This document shows, one piece after another, positions 1-10,560 of a stretch of 64,000 nucleotides of DNA. Origin of the DNA: Cristatella mucedo. Lineage: Eukaryota > Bryozoa > Phylactolaemata > Cristatellidae. The position numbers and the translations under genes are program-made. The notes under the pieces were generated by a model. That model saw nothing but the letters and a program-made list of their open reading frames with translations, did not search any database and was not told the DNA's origin. Position 1 is the stretch's first letter. Each line of letters starts with the position of its first letter. The stretch is from the NCBI GenBank assembly GCA_009760855.2, contig WPIO01000017.1, positions 5,056,501 through 5,120,500 on the forward strand, in the 5' to 3' direction.

Positions 1-345
1 GGTTAGTGGCAGCATGAACAGTGTCAGCACGCATAAGCACATCGAGGACGAATCACAAGGACCCACTAAATGCTGTCCTAAATAGGTATGTTTTTAAGTT
101 TCTTTTAAATGCGGTCAGGTCAGGGGATGTTCTGATGCAGGTCGGGAGGGAGTTCCAGGCTGTGGGAGCATACGAGCTAAATGCACGGTCTCCAAAGGAT
201 TTAAGGTTTGTACGAGGTATTTCTAGACTGTTGGATTCAGAAAAGCGAGTGGTACGATGCTTTGCCTGATGGGGTAGTATATCTGAAAGATAGGCTGGAG
301 CCATAGAATGAAGAGACCTAAAAGTGAGCGAAAAAACCTTGAAGT
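1..345 (-). mobile_element. LINE family A fragment (CR1/L2-like), 3' part
   Basis: The minus strand reads the C-terminal domain of the family A reverse transcriptase, with the words SLHSMAPAYLSDILPHQAKH and AWNSLPTC, followed by the family 3' UTR that runs off the window edge. It is truncated at its 5' end near 345, as is usual for LINEs. The same domain is seen at about 54.8 kb and 59.2 kb. Confidence 0.85.
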
Positions 346-2424
346 CTTTTACACGTCCTATTGTCAGACATAGCTTAGCCAAGGACTTCCTTTGCACAGG
401 GGATTCCAAGGATCGTAAGCTAGGTCTGATGGTCCACTACCTGATTCACAATGCTTTCATTATCACGGAAAGCTCCAATGCACCTTGCCAGCACACAGGA
501 CACTGCTGCATGCACAGTACACGAAAATGCAGCTCTATTAGACATACCCGTTTCAAATAAATGAGGGTGACCTCAAGCGAACACTCCATTTATAAACGCT
601 GAGGATATCGCTCTTTGGCTCTTTAAAAAGTGTTCTCTAAAATTGGTTGGAGCACATTTGCATGACCTGCCTTCAAAATATTCCGGCTGGGCCTTAACTA
701 AATCCATAGACATACCCTAACTTAAAGACATTTAAAAAGAAGCTAAACCCCTATCATTCCTCACACCGTTTGATCCAGCCACGTGAAATGTCCTTTGTGG
801 GATTAAAAGTGCTGATATCGTGCATAATAATAATGCACTTGATAAAGCACCCTCAGAGAACTCAATCTCTCTCTAGGCGCTTTACATTTGCTGCAAAGGG
901 AATGTCATCACATGAACAACAGAATGCTTCATTTCTAACATCTTTAAAGTACCTACACAGAGTCTTTCTCTTAGATTGCTATACTTATAATTTTTGATTG
1001 CTTTTTCGACAATTTTATAACCTCCATCCGTTGCCTGTCGATCGTGCACCACTATCATTAACATTGTCTCACCATTGGTGCCAAAAAAGCACAGCAAGTC
1101 ATAACACTCGAGATACGAACAGTATTCGAGACATTCTGCCGGCAGGACTACGCAAAAACCCGACCCTGTATGCATATCAAGGTCTAGCACCCACACGAGA
1201 CTAACCAAGTGGCTACCAAGTGATCCCTCGATCAGACCTTGGAGTCCGCATACAAGCAGTACTTACCACTTGTGAAATACATGCACATTATTTGCAGCAA
1301 TCCACTGGCTTTACAACGATTTGGCAGATTACACAGATGCGGCTGCACATTAGCAGGCTCTTGCACACTTACCAAGAAGTGGTCTTTGCTCCAAACAGTT
1401 TGTCAGCAAGTGCCGTAATGAGGTGCTGCCCTGAAAAAAACTACTTGCTCGTAAGAGCCCTCGAATCCTGCACCAGGGCTGAGATACGACAACAATTTGC
1501 CCCTAGATCTTCGGGCATCTGTCCACGTTTGCACTTCAATAAGAACCAGATCGTGGGTTTGAGTATTGCAGCAGGCCATTCTGAATTGCCCGTTGCAAGC
1601 AGAGCGAAAGCTGCAAAGGCTATGCTGCTGCTATATGAAGAGTAGGTCGAATGAACAAACCTTGCCTGTTTTTGTATCGGCTAGGAGTAGGGCTTAGCGC
1701 AGACTGCAAACAGAAGCAAAGAGAAAGTGGAGGCTTCAGTCGTAGTCAAGCAGCTCAAACACGAAGCAGGCAGTGGAGCCATATACCGGAATGCTGCTGC
1801 ATATGGTCGAGCCTCCTCTGCCAGTCAACCTTGACCACAGCTGTCGTGCCGGCAGCCAGTGGACTCTTTAGAAAATGAACAGCATCAGCTCCTTTTCGTG
1901 TGACTCGAAGTACATCTAGGTCATTAATCTAAGATAGAGATACAACAAACTTGCTTACCACAGGTACCACCGATGCACATGCGTCTGTTTAGTAAATGCT
2001 CTCATCTCGTATGGCCTTGTGCACATGGACGTGAGAACTCCACGCCTCACGTGATACAACTTTCCCAGTTCTGTCTCTCCACATATCTCTCTGCTCTCCT
2101 GATTCTCACCAAAGTTTCAAAGTCTGTCTGTAATCTGCATTCGGGTGCCTGTTTTCCATGCCTATGCCTCTTGTTAGAATTCATATCTGTCCCTACCACG
2201 GCAAAATCTTTGTAAGTTAATGGCAACATAGACTAAAATTTAGGGCGATTCCTAGGCTGTGAAAGACATTTACAGGATATGCCGAAGATTGAATCGACAG
2301 GGTGCACAGTCTTGCTGCATCCCTGCAATCGGCTCGGTCGAAACCTTTTGTTTCGGCCAGACCTGTCACCAGTGCTACATGTAAAGTATAACCAAGTTGA
2401 GGGTAGCTAAGTCAAAAGTCTCAT
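346..2424. other. Non-coding stretch, inferred later intron of AARSD1
   Basis: No gene is supported here. It contains a LINE A tail at 824-905 and a short LINE-like scrap near 720-765. The open frames (for example 1220-1645) show no recognisable domain or flanking splice signals. I searched the minus strand for the next AARSD1 exon (around the HMQQHSGQH motif) and did not find it. Confidence 0.5.
824..905 (-). mobile_element. LINE family A 3' terminus
   Basis: On the minus strand this reads the conserved family A end: GCAAATGTAAAGCGCC, a hairpin around AGAGATTGAGTTCTCT, then ATCAAGTG and an ATT tail. Only the 3' end is present. Confidence 0.75.
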
Positions 2425-2595
2425 TTATAAAGTGGCAGCAAAGCCTTAGTGGCTACCAGCCCACATTCAGAAGGCGATCTCTGAATGCATAGATAGCCTG
2501 CTGCAGGACTAAAACCCATGACCTGGGTAGTGAGTACAAGCACCTTACCCTGGGCTACGACCCAATGGCAAGTACACAAAACCATAGAAACCCAC
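2425..2595 (-). repeat. Diverged tRNA-derived SINE (tentative)
   Basis: On the minus strand there is an A-box-like region (the CCCTGGG/TACCTTACC stretch) and a degraded B-box region at spacing like the better SINE copies at 38.3 and 61.2 kb. Divergence is high and the boundaries are approximate. Confidence 0.35.
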
Positions 2596-2639
2596 ACCTC
2601 TAATAACCCATGCATCGCAAGTTACCGGAACTCAAGAAG

Positions 2640-2862
2640 TCCTGACTTGACATAAAAACCCACCTATTCCTCATAGCATTTGCTATGTCTGCACGATTTT
2701 TCCTTTATAAAGGTTATTCATGCTGAAATTGTGAACACATTATCACCAACTGGCATGCTTGATTTCCTGAATATGGAAAATGCCTACAAAGATATTGATT
2801 TCTTTAGGGATGATATACAAACGCTGTATTATTATTATTATTATTATTATTACTATTATTAC
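2640..2862 (+). mobile_element. Diverged LINE family A 3' end with ATT repeat
   Basis: A stretch resembling the last codons and 3' UTR of family A (AAAAACCCACCTATTCCT, then GGCATGCTTGATTTCC) ends in a (TAT/ATT)n microsatellite at about 2828-2862, as intact copies do. It is old and degraded. Confidence 0.5.
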
Positions 2863-3231
2863 TATCCCCATGTGCCCCAACTGTAAGCATAACACAGCTT
2901 CGTCTGCACCGCGCAGAGTCAGACATGAGTACATGCAGCCGTCAGAGCCAGCACATGGATACAACCACGATAAAGAATATGGCAGCAAGTTTGACAGCTT
3001 GGGATCTGCAAATGAGAAGGTCTGGCATCCATAAACAGATTCTGCAGCACGCTTTTGTGTCACGATGAATAGGCTGCAGCTGCCGCGCTACAAAGGCCTC
3101 GAGGAGTGCTACTTGTGGATTGGCTGCAGGAGCGCTCAGTTAAAGAGGTCGGAGACTGGGCATTTCGGGACATCCGCAGGGCTGCCAGCTCACAGCCGTA
3201 GATCTTAACACGAAGACAATCGCTGGCTCAC
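2863..3231. other. AARSD1 intron sequence
   Basis: This lies just downstream, on the minus strand, of the 18-bp AARSD1 exon. I see no exon, RNA gene or repeat that I can name. Confidence 0.4.
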
Positions 3232-3249
3232 CGTTCCTCTGTCGTCAGG
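3232..3249 (-). CDS. AARSD1: AARSD1 exon 3, 18-bp micro-exon
   Basis: Eighteen bases encode PDDRGT between a strong acceptor (GTTTTTCAG) and a strong donor (GTGAGC). PDDRGT directly follows GGGQ in AARSD1 proteins, so the exon is real despite its size. Confidence 0.88.
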
Positions 3250-3751
3250 CTGAAAAACAGAGGTACGTGCCGGCAGTGAGTGATACCAACTAGCAGCTGA
3301 TCGATCGGTTTCGGAAGCTGAAAGTGCCAGAAGCTGCAATCCTTCCTTCGGCTCAGCTGCTTACTAGCTAGCAAGTGCAAGAGCAATGAAGAGAGACAGA
3401 TGAGACGGAGTCCGAGACTTAGGCACAGAAACGCACGCAACGGGTGACAGGCTGTCAGAGAGCAAGCCGGCCGCCGTCAGTACCTGGCCACCTCCTTCGG
3501 GAAAGAGCACCGTGTCCTCTAAGATTACTTCGTAGCCAGCAATCTTCTCTTGCTGCTTCCCGTTGGTCTGCACATACTCGCTCTCCCGGCAGCTTTTGAC
3601 GATCGTGGTAAACTAAAAGCATCGCAATCACCCCAGTCATCAACAGCAAACTCAACAGCGAAAGAAAAATAACACATCGATCAATGCAAGTGGACCCAGG
3701 TCTGTGCAGATCAGGCTGGAAACGCCACTACTCGATCTGGTGGATCCAACA

Positions 3752-3847
<96 letters not shown>

Positions 3848-6800
3848 ACCTCGGTGGGTGTCCCACGACAGCTGGCCACGGCGTGGCGGTGGCAACACTG
3901 GTGGGGAAGAGGGGTTCTTCTGACTCTGCCCCTCTGACCCAGATCGTGAAGCTGGCTCTCTAAACCTCAAATCTTATGGAAAATGTGCCTTCAGGTCCTA
4001 CGTACCTAAAGCACAGAATTTTCTACCAATCGACATCACGACGTCTTCAGACTTGACATTTCTAGTGAAGCTAAAAATCCACCTACTCTACACAGCATTT
4101 GCTTCATCCATGTGAATCGACCTTTTATGTGGTTAGGCGTGCTGCAATTGTACATGCTATAACCAGTAATTGCTCAATATGCTTGCCATATAAAACCTTT
4201 GCTAAGTGCTTTAAAAGGTATTACGTTCTCCCAGAGCACTAAACAAATGCACCATTATTATTATAATCAGCATTTAGTGGGTCCGTGTGATTCATCCTTT
4301 GTGTGCTTATGCATGCTGACCCTGTGCATGTCACCTCTAACCAGGTCATGCTTGTTGTCATTGAGCATGGTACTATTAATCATTCGATCATGCTCCCTTA
4401 GCAGCAAATGTAAAGTGCCTAGAAAGAGATTAATTTCTCTGAGGCTACTATACAAATATATTATTATTGTTATTATTATTATTACTGATGTGTGACAAGC
4501 CGACCTTCACAAGATTATTTGACAGGTTAAAAGATTCAACTTCTGCCGACAGCTTATGGATGAATCAATCAGGGCAACTTCTTGATTTCCAATTACAGTA
4601 AAAACATCAACATTGGCAGATGGTACGGTGCCTTCGTAAGAAGCTCATGGCAATGTAACCGTAACAACACTTGCTTTTACTGTCACGCGAGTTTCGCATA
4701 CTAGTATGCCAAGCACTATTTTATGCGAACCGATTACTCTTTCACAACTGCCTGGATATATTTCAATTGATTGTGTTGCCTCACTTTATAGCAAGAAGGG
4801 GCAGCCCTATCGATTGAGTCATGTACTAGACTTCTGAATCACCCTGGACATGTACGTATCCCAAGGAACTTTTGGACAGACCGGTGACCTCGATGAAACC
4901 CATTTGAGCCACCCATTGAACTGGACTATGTCTTTTGAGCTGAACAAAGAATAATACTATGCAACACAATTTCTATTCTTGGGTAGTAGGAGTTATTTCG
5001 CAATTGTGCATGCTTCTGCTGCATAGAAAAATGGCCCTTTCTATTAAAATATTCCCTACACACTTTGCTGCAGTGACCAGGACAGTGATTAACTGAAAAG
5101 TAACTTATTTCAATTTGATTAGAAAACTGAGAAATGCATGCCTTGTGGTCGACATTTTGTCAAAAACAATAGCAAATGAATCAAAATTAACATGTATTCA
5201 TTCTTAAGTCATACTAAAATGACCACGGGTTCAGAAATGAGTAGATGCTCTAGATTTGTGGCTTCACTGCAAATCGAATTCTCGAAGAAGCCCCTAAACA
5301 CAGACCTCTCATCATATTTTCGTTGTACTGTCCTTGGCGACGAAGCTCGAAGTCTAGAATATCCCGGTGCAATCACTTGCCTCGTTTCTCACAGTAAGCT
5401 CTCATCTTAACCTAAAGTTGGTTTACATGGGCATCAAGGATATGGACTTTGAGGGACTCGATTCTGCATTCCATCATTGACATATTGTTCTGTACACGAG
5501 CCTGAGCAAGAGCTGCTCACCGCATGATTCAAGCTCGTGACTGCCCACAAAGCCGCGAACCACTGCAACAACGAAAGTTACTTTCGCCGTCTTGTTCAGC
5601 TTGTTAGCAAATCTGTCACACTCAATGATCTTCTTTAGTCCGACGAAGATACTAGCTTTGCCCTTTTGACTCCAAAAGCCTCTCAAAGGTATTTGAAAGG
5701 AATCTTAAAGGTACTTAAAAGCTGCCCACTCATTGTCTAAAGCAGTGACAAATTGCTTGATGATGCTTAACTTGATGTGCAGTGGTGGGACCAGCACCCT
5801 CCGAAGGTCTATTAGCAACTCTCACTTAATGTTGTCCTTCGCAACAGAGATCTCGGTTTGTTGCCGCCTGTCCCTTTTGAGGTAGTGCACCCCTGCAATG
5901 TTCCGGCTGTCCCATAGGCAAAGAAAACATGGAAAGTTCATGTGACCGCTTCGGAGGCCTACCGGGAATATAACAATTTTGACGTCCTATGACCTCACAA
6001 TGCCAGTCTCCACCTTTACTTAGCAACATGCTGACACTAGTGCAGTCCTCTTTGAGGAGCACAGACTGAGCCTTTGGGAGAGCCGGGTACATGCACGTTT
6101 CAGTTATGAAGCAGCACTGCTTTGAGGCTCCGGATGGACTGTATCATAAGGTACCATTCACTCGGGTTACAGGTGATTCCTATGGCCTCGAATAGACCGG
6201 CCATGCTGTTATAGAAGCACAGTTCTGTCTCGGCTTGATTATTGTAATTCCCTTTTGGCTGGGCTGCCAAAGAAAGCTGTTATGCCCCTACATCGGACTA
6301 TGAATATGGCTGCAAGGCTGGTCTTCAAGTCCCAGCGGTTTGAGCACGTGTCACCTTTGCTGAAAGAGCTAGGATGGTTGCCGGTTGAGCAAAGGATACA
6401 GAGCAAAGTTCTAACGGTGACCCACAAGGCCCGCCACGGCTTGGCTCCTTCGTACCTAGCTGAACTGCTACATCAGTTTCAGCCTGTTCGTGCCCTGAGG
6501 TCCTGTGTGGACAATAAACTAGCTGTCCCATTACTCTGCTTAAAGACCGTTGGCGACAGAAGCTTTAGCTCTGCAGGTCATAGACTGTGGAACTCGCTTC
6601 CACAATTCTTACGAAACGACAACTACTCTCCTGCTGCCGACTATGGCTCATCCTTTTCAGCGGTCCTGAGCTGCTACTTCTATGCTACTCGCTACCTCAA
6701 CTGCTCTCCTGACTCTGCTATGCTTCCCACTTCTCTTTGTTGCGTGAGACGAAGTCTGTTGGCTACCGAATGCGTACCGAAAGCCGCTTAGGCTGTGAGT

Positions 6801-8801
6801 GCGCTATACAAAACTCTCCTGCGTAACACCCACATGGTCTTTGTGATTTTGTGGAGTTACAGACGGAGATACATTACATTACATTACATAGCCCATCTTG
6901 CCCACTGAAGATGACAAAGTTTCCACTGATCTGTTACTTTCAAAATTTCATCCAACAAGTTCCACTCTTTGAGCCTATAAGTCAGAAGCTCAGCATTAGA
7001 CTTGGTAAGACCAAGGTCTGTGATCAGATCGTTAATGTCTTTCTGATTGAGGAAGTATGGCTTTCTCTCTTCAGCAGCATCTGCGAAATTGGAATCCTCG
7101 ATCTGCAACATCTGTCGCACTGTCGGACTTGCTCCCTCCTTAATATGGCTGATCTCCCTCCAAAGATGTCGGGCTGGAAAGCCCTAGGAAGTGTGCTATT
7201 AGGGCGATGGATACAGGTATGTAAGAATATATGGGTATAGAATGGGAGCCGTGCTCTTGCAGGTTCGACGTTTGGAATGGTTCACCCCACCCTACAAAAG
7301 TAGCACTTGCTTGAGTTGCCAAAGTCTTGTGACAGCAAACTTCACAGCTCTCTTTTCTCCCCTATAACAGCCTGCATTCTCTTCTCCCTAGTAAACCTGT
7401 AAACACACTAGAATTAATGATAGAAAACGATAGTTCACATATTACTTAATATTGTGCACTTATGGCTTGTCTTGAACCACGACAGACAGCCGAAGTATGC
7501 TTCTTAGGCCTTGCACATCTCAACAGATGCTTTCACGGAGTACTTCATTCTTGTCTTAACAAATTGTCCACCCAAGCAGCAAAATGTATCTGCTAGGTGC
7601 AAGCAACCTCTTGAAGCCGTGCCAAGCAAATCTGGCTTTTCACTACTCTCATACACTATTATACTATATTAACTGTAATAGCATAAGCTAACGTGTTCTT
7701 TTAAGGCACCAGTGCTGCTGCACTTCTACGGATACTAATCAATAGTGTCTATAGCTGTCTACCTAATCCTGACTCAACGAGCTCGTGGTGACTTGTTTCA
7801 GAAAGAAAGATCACTGCTTGCAGCAATACTCGAGGTTGTCTTGAAATACTTCGTTGATCGCTCACCAGTGGAAGCACAGGCCAACCAGCCAACAGGCCAA
7901 ACAACTCCCACTGATTCATATGGAGCCTTCTACTTTGTGGGATGCTATTGCCGCTTCAAAGGATTTGCCGCAACGGAGGCAGAGGCATCCGTTTCCAAGT
8001 GGTAATTGCCCCTTAATTGTCTGTCTAACCCTCACTAATTCGGTTGGTGACACGATGTAATGTAATGTATCTCCGCCTGTAACTCCACAAAGTCATGAAG
8101 ACCACGATGATGTGTATTATATGTGTGAACCTAACGTCCACATCATGCCGGCAGCAAAACTGGAGAATTGCAAGATATCACTGTCCTGATTACAGAAGCA
8201 AAGTTTTTGGGGAACGAGGGCCATTTTCTATTTATTTTAGGCATACGGGATTAAGAAAACACTTTTTTAAGACCACGACACAATTTTATACTTAAAGCCC
8301 TTACCCAGCCTAATTTACGTGCAAAGTCTCATCAAGCCTGTTTGACATTAACATGATCGCGAAACATTTTGCCTCCCTAGCAAAATGCCAGCAGCAGCTC
8401 CATGAAGTCTGCAACGAGGTTGGGCACATTTGACAGGCACAAACCATGTCACACCTACTTTGGAAGTAGGTACTCATAAGCTACAGCCACAAACTACCTT
8501 GTCGGCAGGCATTAACGTTTGGCAACGAATCACCACAACTTCCACGTCTAGCAACCTAAACACCCATTATAGCTCTGATTACTTTGCCAGGTCGTAGGCC
8601 AGTGGGTCTTTCACTGCGCATATATAAATAAATACTATACACCTGCATACACATTGTGTGCCACCGTATTTGCTGATTGTAAGTCAGCCATATTGAATGA
8701 AGGTCAAGGTCGAATTTTTCGAATTCCTACATAAGCACCGGTTAGGGGGTTCATTACAAGTGCCTCTACTGGACTAGCAGCTCTCCGAAGATGGCATTTT
8801 T

Positions 8802-8850
<49 letters not shown>

Positions 8851-9293
8851 ATTTTTTATTTATATTATAAGGGAGTTCGAGTGGCCGGCAACATGGGCAC
8901 AAGCATACCAACTGATATGACTGTCAGGTTAGTTTTACTTGCTTTCTAACTCGAGTGCTGAAAACCTCAGAGCTCTGAGCTCCTGACTTTCATCAGATCC
9001 AAGGGACATTTTGCTTTAATACCACAGAAGTCCTAGTCTGGTTGGGCAAAGTTAATGCCACTATGTTTTTCTGTAGCATTGCTGAATCATTTATTTTTTT
9101 TTGTAATTGCACATATAACAGGAACTTAACTTGAGCAAAAGGTAAGAGACCGGCAACCTCACAACAGCGCAAACCTTTCGCCATTTTTGAATGGTAGCAT
9201 GACATCATATATGCATTAAATCGTGCGCACACAAACGATGCTGTCACCTGCCAATTCAGTTCAGCCATGCTCGCACGTTCGGGCACGCACACA

Positions 9294-9333
<40 letters not shown>

Positions 9334-9500
9334 CATGTGGAGGCAAGCAACCGATTCAGGTGCACCGGCACACCCTCATGCACAGGCATGCACACACTCA
9401 TGCGAGCTGGCATGCACTCACGGCACCGAAGTGCAAAAACACATACAAACTCACCGACAAGCACACACAGACACACACACGCACACACACATACATACGT

Positions 9501-9559
<59 letters not shown>

Positions 9560-10469
9560 ACAAACACACAGCACTACATTCGGGCACACGCACGTGCTAG
9601 TGTGCACACACAAACACACGGGTTACCATGTGAAAATGTGGCACGCAGCATATACACACCGGCTAAAAATGCGGGACGTTGTGCTTCGGGTTTGGCGACG
9701 CGAACAACGCCAGCAGACAACGAAACACCACAAGTGCCTGCTTCCGAGTACGCGGCCGACGTCATCGAACGGGCACAGAGACACCTCAATTAAGCTGAGA
9801 AATCGGCCGCGGCGAAGCAGCACGTCGGACCCACGGACGCCATTCTGGCAAATATCTCGAAAAGGTAGCGGCGCGAGGCCAAATCACACTACGAAACTTC
9901 CTTCTAGCGGCGGTGCAGCGGCTGCGCGCGCGATCGCTGGTGAAAGTAGTGAGGACGGCTTGACGGCGCAGCGTACGGCACGGCTTCTAGAAGTGCCGGC
10001 CCGGCGTTGCAGAGCGCGAATGTTGAGGAATGAGCGGCCGATTACGCACCTCGGAAGCACGCGACGCTGCCGCATGCGACGCGAGAGAAAACCGGGAACG
10101 CCGCCGCTCCACGAGCGGCGAGGCATAGCCTCGCGCACAGCGACGTCGCCCGCTGAACGCGGTGTGCGAGCACAGGCGTCGGGTGCGCGCGCGGTCACCC
10201 TGCGCCAACTGCGCGCCCGCGCACAGGCGAGGTCCCCCCACCCCACACCCATCGGCCCATCGCCATGCGCCCGTCGGTTCGGCGAGCAACCCCCTGTCGG
10301 CACTAAGCCAAAAGAGTTGGCAAGGAGCAAGGAGCCGAAGAAATTTCGACGCGCGCTTCGAGTCGGATCCGAAGGCGTGCGATGCCCGGGCGCGATACGG
10401 ATTATTCCACCGCGCAGACAGCAAACCGACCTCTTTCAGGTAGGAGTCGCGCTGGCATGCCAGTGCCAT
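3232..10469 (-). CDS. AARSD1: Alanyl-tRNA editing protein AARSD1, first three exons (partial gene)
   Basis: AARSD1 is a free-standing alanyl-tRNA editing protein that hydrolyses mischarged Ser-tRNA(Ala). Three minus-strand exons join in frame: 10431-10469 (13 codons, [13 protein letters not shown], matching the family start M-A-x-x-CQRDSY), 3484-3612 (43 codons, including the hallmark [13 protein letters not shown]) and 3232-3249 (six codons, PDDRGT). All three have AG acceptors (where applicable) and GT donors, and all junctions are phase 0. The editing core with its zinc-binding histidines and the C-terminus must lie left of the window, because no later exon was found between 1 and 3231. 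Intron 1 is 6.8 kb and full of repeats. The start codon sits in a GC-rich segment, head-to-head with MINDY4. Identification rests on motif memory and is strong for exons 2 and 3. Confidence 0.88.
3484..3612 (-). CDS. AARSD1: AARSD1 exon 2
   Basis: The acceptor TTTTAG precedes 3612. The 43 codons begin FTTIVKSC and end FPEGGGQ; donor GTACTG. This is the start of the editing domain. Confidence 0.92.
3755..3847 (+). repeat. (CT)n microsatellite
   Basis: About 93 bases of nearly pure CT dinucleotide repeat in AARSD1 intron 1. It generates spurious open frames of Ser-Leu and Arg-Glu repeats on both strands. Confidence 0.98.
4040..4491 (+). mobile_element. Two LINE family A 3' ends in tandem
   Basis: About 4040-4200 and 4255-4491 both resemble the family A 3' UTR. 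The second is clear: TAGTGGGTCCGTGTGATT, CATGCTGACCCTGTGCATG, the GCAAATGTAAAGTGCC box, a hairpin around AGAGATTAATTTCTCT and a (TAT)n tail. Confidence 0.75.
4492..5469. other. AARSD1 intron 1, unassigned
   Basis: AT-rich sequence with no recognisable gene, RNA or repeat family member. Confidence 0.4.
5470..7125 (-). pseudogene. Broken copy of an invertebrate multicopy protein family (function unknown)
   Basis: Minus-strand pieces, in the correct order, match a protein family that I recall as recurring in many invertebrate genomes: an N-terminal piece near 7100-6890 ([18 protein letters not shown] then EWNLLDE); after a LINE insertion, [10 protein letters not shown] near 6140; [11 protein letters not shown] near 5940-5905; [20 protein letters not shown] near 5790-5730; and [17 protein letters not shown] near 5680-5630. 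Several stop codons and frame changes separate these pieces, so it cannot encode a protein. The family's abundance suggests that it is carried by a mobile element, which is an inference. The boundaries are approximate and the family's biochemical role is not known to me. Confidence 0.7.
6204..6889 (+). mobile_element. LINE family B copy inserted in the pseudogene
   Basis: The plus strand encodes the family B C-terminal domain ([20 protein letters not shown], then [13 protein letters not shown]) and ends in the family tail GTGGAGTTACAGACGGAG plus ACATT repeats. It is 5'-truncated. The minus-strand pseudogene continues on both sides, so this insertion is younger. Confidence 0.85.
7126..7752. 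other. AARSD1 intron 1, unassigned
   Basis: Nothing recognisable. Open frames here are short and lack homology that I can see. Confidence 0.4.
7753..8020 (+). pseudogene. Duplicate of MINDY4 exon 3 with flanks, frameshifted
   Basis: This matches 12506-12760 over the exon plus about 50 bp of upstream intron and about 20 bp downstream. Acceptor (TTGTTTCAG) and donor (GTAATTG) are retained. The copy encodes [20 protein letters not shown], then a net 13-bp length difference near 7885-7900 shifts the frame; the sequence for [10 protein letters not shown] continues in another frame. It lies about 4.4 kb upstream of the MINDY4 start, inside AARSD1 intron 1 and on the opposite strand to that gene. 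It is probably a dead exon copy. Confidence 0.85.
8053..8096 (-). mobile_element. Solo LINE family B tail
   Basis: On the minus strand: GTCTTCATGACTTTGTGGAG, the ACAGGCGGAGATACATT box and ACATT repeats. Only the last 45 bp or so of the element is present, just beside the duplicated exon. Confidence 0.75.
8097..9283. other. AARSD1 intron 1, unassigned except an AT repeat
   Basis: No gene is seen. It includes the AT microsatellite at 8803-8870 and otherwise AT-rich unique sequence. Confidence 0.4.
8803..8870. repeat. (AT)n microsatellite
   Basis: Mostly alternating TA dinucleotides, ending in an A/T-only stretch. Confidence 0.95.
9284..9331. repeat. (CA)n microsatellite
   Basis: Nearly perfect CA dinucleotide run. 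Confidence 0.95.
9461..9556. repeat. (CA)n microsatellite
   Basis: Imperfect then perfect CA run. The sequence between the two runs is also CA-rich, and the whole produces a long His-Thr artefact frame. Confidence 0.95.
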
Positions 10470-10560
10470 TTTGATCTCGCTGACGACGTCCGGCGTCCCG
10501 CCTCCACATTCGTGTTGGTGCACGCCCCCCCCCCCCCGCCCGGTCGGTTGTAGTGTTCGC
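9650..10560. promoter_or_regulatory. GC- and CpG-rich block at the AARSD1 5' end
   Basis: Base composition changes sharply from AT-rich to GC-rich with many CG dinucleotides, and the AARSD1 start codon (10469) is inside the block. This is consistent with a CpG-island-like promoter and first-intron region. No TATA box is evident. The 428-codon open frame across it (from 9267) is rejected as a composition artefact. Confidence 0.5.
10431..10469 (-). CDS. AARSD1: AARSD1 exon 1
   Basis: ATG at 10469; 13 codons ending KE, then donor GTCGGT, phase 0. CQRDSY is the family N-terminal signature. Confidence 0.85.

Noticed and set aside
9267-10553. 428-codon plus-strand open frame
   Set aside because: It is a His-Thr artefact of (CA)n repeats continuing into a GC-rich block where stops are rare. 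It runs antisense over AARSD1 exon 1 and has no domain.
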